A stretch of 8,020 bases of DNA from Candidatus Zixiibacteriota bacterium (GTDB lineage Bacteria > Zixibacteria > MSB-5A5 > GN15 > FEB-12). Below are positions 5,969 through 8,020 of this stretch, one piece after another; the stretch's first letter is position 1; each line of letters starts with the position of its first letter. The DNA lies in contig QNAG01000119.1 of assembly GCA_003641415.1 (NCBI GenBank), forward strand, positions 1 through 8,020, written 5' to 3'. A program made the position numbers and the translations under genes. The notes below the pieces were generated by a model. That model was given only the letters and a program-made list of their open reading frames with translations, had not been told where the DNA came from and searched no databases.

Positions 5969-6475
5969 ATGAGAGACGAGCTTGAAAAAGTTCTGCCAGA
6001 TCACAGCAACTCAATAGAAAATGATAGCGATAAAGTTTTGCTACAGTGGCGTTGTCATCCACTACGACGGAAACCCTGGGTATCGATAATGGTTTCGATA
6101 TTTGTAATACTTGTGGGTGTTTTAGTATACTATGCTACTGATAATTCAAAGGCTTTCGCTACTCTGGCTTTGGTTGTGATGTTTGCTTCACTGGCCAAGT
6201 TCTATTTTCCGACCTCATACAAATTGACCGAAAGAAACGTCATCGTTAAGACAACGACTCAAACACTCACCAAAGACTGGTCAGTCTATCGTTCCTTTCA
6301 TCCGGATAAAAATGGCATTCTCTTGTCGACTTTCGCAAGACCCACGCGGTTGGAAAATTTCCGCGGTTTGTACCTCATGTTTTCAGAGAATCGAAACGAA
6401 GTAATTGAAATTGTTAAGGACCGCATCAATTCAAAGATGAAAGATATTGCCGAAACAAAGGAGAAGAGAACATGA
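5969..6475 (+). CDS. Small membrane protein with PH-like C-terminal domain
   Basis: The 168 residues have a hydrophilic N-terminus, then WRCHPLRRKPW followed by two membrane segments (about 37-56 and 61-80), then a cytoplasmic domain from 82 to about 155. The domain begins SYKLTERNVIVKTTTQTLTKDWSVY and continues with FARPTRLENFRGLYLMFS and EVIEIVKDRI. This pattern of two membrane helices followed by a beta-rich segment ending in a helix recalls bacterial PH domain proteins (YdbS/YcxB-like). The resemblance is to the architecture and the Y.LTe..v pattern; I cannot confirm the family. Starts nine bases after the previous stop with a weak GTGGGA upstream, and overlaps the next gene by four bases. 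Confidence 0.75.
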   Translation: MRDELEKVLPDHSNSIENDSDKVLLQWRCHPLRRKPWVSIMVSIFVILVGVLVYYATDNSKAFATLALVVMFASLAKFYFPTSYKLTERNVIVKTTTQTLTKDWSVYRSFHPDKNGILLSTFARPTRLENFRGLYLMFSENRNEVIEIVKDRINSKMKDIAETKEKRT

Positions 6476-6939
6476 GTTTCTTCCGAGGTTCAACTCAGTT
6501 CCCGGATCCGGAAAAGCCGGTTTTGCCTGATGAAGAGCAAGCTGTTCTGAAAAAGGTAGCCAAAAAGGTTGTTGAACGCCGTATGGCTGTGCCAGCGATT
6601 GTCTTTCTTGAATCGGTCAAGCCACTAAACTATATTGCTTCACAAACACTAGTTTTTTTTGAACCGATAATTCAATCAATTTTCAGTTTCAAAGATTACA
6701 ATGCTTTCCGTTCAGCACTGGAGAAACGGGAGTCGGTGGAAATCCTCATCCAGCATATAGAGAAACTAGATTCTGTTTTCTTTGCACGAGAGAAACGCCT
6801 TAAAAAATTTCTCAAGACAGAGCGAAAAAAATGGAAATGGTACCAACGTTGGTTGGGGCTATTTACTCCAAATGTGAAGATTCCCGACGAGGTTCTTAAT
6901 CCCCCTGATGAATCAGACTCGCCACCGAAGGAACAGTAA
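6472..6939 (+). CDS. Uncharacterised 155-residue protein
   Basis: I do not recognise its family with certainty. Residues 20-36 form a charged helix (EEQAVLKKVAKKVVERR). The likely conserved core follows: RMAVPAIVFLESVKPLNYIA (37-56), SQTLVFFEPIIQS, then a region ending in SVEILIQHIEKLD (88-100). The middle is hydrophobic but broken by Pro, Glu and Lys, so it could be a membrane-associated helix pair rather than a full transmembrane segment. The C-terminus is very basic (KRLKKFLKTERKKWKWYQRW) and closes with an acidic Pro/Asp/Ser tail. Its ATGA overlap with the PH-like membrane gene implies coupled translation and suggests a shared task at the inner membrane. Confidence 0.75.
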   Translation: MSFFRGSTQFPDPEKPVLPDEEQAVLKKVAKKVVERRMAVPAIVFLESVKPLNYIASQTLVFFEPIIQSIFSFKDYNAFRSALEKRESVEILIQHIEKLDSVFFAREKRLKKFLKTERKKWKWYQRWLGLFTPNVKIPDEVLNPPDESDSPPKEQ

Positions 6940-6994
6940 AATTTTTTCATCGTGCAGAACATTCTTATTGTTTCTACTAATTTAAGAACTTACA

Positions 6995-7017
6995 GATTGT
7001 TGAAAAGCGCTACAATC
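6995..7017. repeat. Short inverted repeat in the convergent spacer
   Basis: GATTGT (6995-7000) and ACAATC (7012-7017) are perfect reverse complements around an 11-base loop. It lies between the last plus-strand gene and the minus-strand gene end. A second perfect pair, GACCG (7028-7032) and CGGTC (7039-7043), follows close by. Neither is followed by a T-run on either strand, so neither can be called a terminator. Confidence 0.4.
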
Positions 7018-7069
7018 GTTATCGCGAGACCGATTTTGCGGTCGTGGTGACCTCAGTCGCAGTGTGGGT

Positions 7070-7117
7070 CTGTCCTCGAACCCGCCTTCTGACAAAGAAT
7101 GGCAGGTTTGAAGACAG
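7070..7117. repeat. 17-base imperfect inverted repeat, possible dispersed element
   Basis: The arms CTGTCCTCGAACCCGCC (7070-7086) and GGCAGGTTTGAAGACAG (7101-7117) pair at 14 of 17 positions, with a 14-base loop. Read as minus-strand RNA, two of the three mismatches become G-U pairs, leaving one real mismatch. It lies between convergent genes, 14 bases before the minus-strand gene's stop codon region, but lacks a T-run on both sides. It may be a shared terminator-like structure or a copy of a small dispersed palindromic repeat. Confidence 0.6.
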
Positions 7118-7130
7118 AACTGCAATTGGG

Positions 7131-8020
7131 CTATAATATCACTCCAGCGGTAATCCCAACCGAAGCGCCGGATTTAAAATAATATATGATAGGTATATCA
7201 ATCTTAGCAGGACCGAAATTGAATCCCACACCAGTCATCAAACGCAGTCGGGCAAACGATGGCGAGACATCCTTTGTAGAACCATCAACTAAAACCGTCC
7301 CTGGTGTGATGGAATTAATAACATTATAGGGGTCATTGAGCTCTTCCGCTGTAACTGAACCATTCGAGGTTAACAGAATATCAGTCTTACCAAAATTTAA
7401 ATCTAAGCCTGCTCCAAGAGTGAAATTGAACAACCACAGCGCTTGGGCTGAAGTGGTAATATCAAAAGGGACTGTTAATGTCTTAACTTTCAAATCCAGA
7501 AGAACCGATGGGTCAATCACGACTGAGCCTTCTATATCATAACCAGAAGTGTTGACCTGGAAATCCTCAGTAATCTTGTCCAATTCCAATTCATATGATA
7601 CTTTGCTGTCATGATAAATAAGCCCGCTCCCTACTGATAGCCCCCGCCACTTGAAAAGACAAAAGCCGGATTTGGGCTTCATTAAAGTATAATTAACGCC
7701 CGCGCCGATTATGGTATTGCTGACTTTAGTTTCGTCAGTCGGGTCTAAGCTGAGACTTCCGAACTTGAGATTAAGATAAAGCCCCGGACGAATGAACTTT
7801 GCATTGATGCCTATGTTGAAAAACGAGGCTCCCGCTCCCACACCGGCGAAGAGATCGCCATCATCCTTAATATTGTCTTCAAAATTATTATAGTAATCAG
7901 AATCAGTACTGGGAGTCTGTACACCGATCATAACTCCGCTGGTTACAGCTATGCGGGAATAATTCTGAAATCCTTGAAAAGTCGCTACCTGCGATGAGTA
8001 GGCATTGGCATTCCCAAAAC
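7131..8020 (-). CDS. Probable outer-membrane beta-barrel protein, C-terminal part
   Basis: The minus frame is open from the right edge to a TAG at 7131-7133, about 296 residues in view; the start lies outside. The ATG at 7931 is internal: upstream codons continue an unbroken protein (FGNANAYSSQVATFQGFQNY then RIAVTSGVMIGVQTP). The sequence is rich in alternating polar and hydrophobic residues with Gly- and aromatic-containing strands, such as DLFAGVGAGASFFNIGINAK, LYLNLKFGSLSL, IIGAGVNYTLM, ALWLFNFTLGAGLDLNFGK and RLRLMTGVGFNFG, ending IDIPIIYYF then GASVGITAGVIL. This strand pattern indicates a beta-barrel. It does not end in the aromatic residue common in such proteins. I recognise no specific family. 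Transcribed convergently with the three-gene set. Confidence 0.7.
   Translation of the reverse strand, partial: FGNANAYSSQVATFQGFQNYSRIAVTSGVMIGVQTPSTDSDYYNNFEDNIKDDGDLFAGVGAGASFFNIGINAKFIRPGLYLNLKFGSLSLDPTDETKVSNTIIGAGVNYTLMKPKSGFCLFKWRGLSVGSGLIYHDSKVSYELELDKITEDFQVNTSGYDIEGSVVIDPSVLLDLKVKTLTVPFDITTSAQALWLFNFTLGAGLDLNFGKTDILLTSNGSVTAEELNDPYNVINSITPGTVLVDGSTKDVSPSFARLRLMTGVGFNFGPAKIDIPIIYYFKSGASVGITAGVIL

Noticed and set aside
6940..6960. Terminator from the T-run after the 155-residue gene
   Set aside because: Six T follow the stop, but no stable hairpin lies directly before them.
7336..7542. Plus-strand reading frame opposite the barrel-like gene
   Set aside because: It lies wholly within the minus-strand gene, lacks a ribosome binding site and resembles no protein.
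7929..7931. ATG as the start of the minus-strand barrel-like gene
   Set aside because: The same frame stays open upstream to the window edge and encodes similar strand-like sequence, so the ATG is internal and the gene is partial.

Overview
This window looks like bacterial chromosome from a diderm lineage. It is AT-leaning (estimated by eye), has short spacers, and carries a conserved ribosomal-protein operon, a TPR/periplasmic-binding-fold export protein and an apparent outer-membrane beta-barrel. A YybS/DUF2232 gene next to rpsR and rplI, a C-terminally extended S6 and a bifunctional-nuclease (DUF151) gene would fit an uncultured group near the FCB or Zixibacteria-like candidate phyla. That placement is inference; nothing in the window is a taxonomic marker strong enough to fix it.

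Layout. (1) Bases 1-168 hold an open frame that may be the 3' end of an unrecognised gene. (2) Bases 202-5675 form one dense plus-strand cluster: pth, rpsF (S6 with a long acidic repeat tail), rpsR (zinc-type S18), a DUF2232 membrane protein, rplI (L9), a bifunctional nuclease-family protein, and an exported TPR plus periplasmic-binding-fold protein related in architecture to the LpoA/YraM activators. From rpsR to this last gene the spacers are 38 bases or less, and some genes overlap, so co-transcription and translational coupling are likely. The usual ssb gene between rpsF and rpsR is absent; a 94-base spacer with a perfect hairpin lies there instead. (3) Bases 5753-6939 hold three small genes that I do not recognise beyond a PH-like membrane protein in the middle. 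The last two share an ATGA overlap and the first has a strong ribosome binding site. (4) Bases 6940-7130 are non-coding and carry several hairpins, including a 17-base imperfect inverted repeat. (5) On the minus strand, 7131 to the right edge is the C-terminal part of a beta-strand-rich, probably outer-membrane protein whose start lies outside the window.

How the genes fit together: pth, S6, S18 and L9 are the translation core. DUF2232 travels with rplI in other phyla. The TPR/binding-fold protein and the beta-barrel act in the envelope. The most interesting signals are the tandem-repeat tail of S6, the structured rpsF leader (candidate S6:S18 autoregulation), the uncharacterised three-gene set, and the intergenic inverted repeat. 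I found no CRISPR array, tRNA, rRNA, insertion sequence, or evident novel defence or mobile system.
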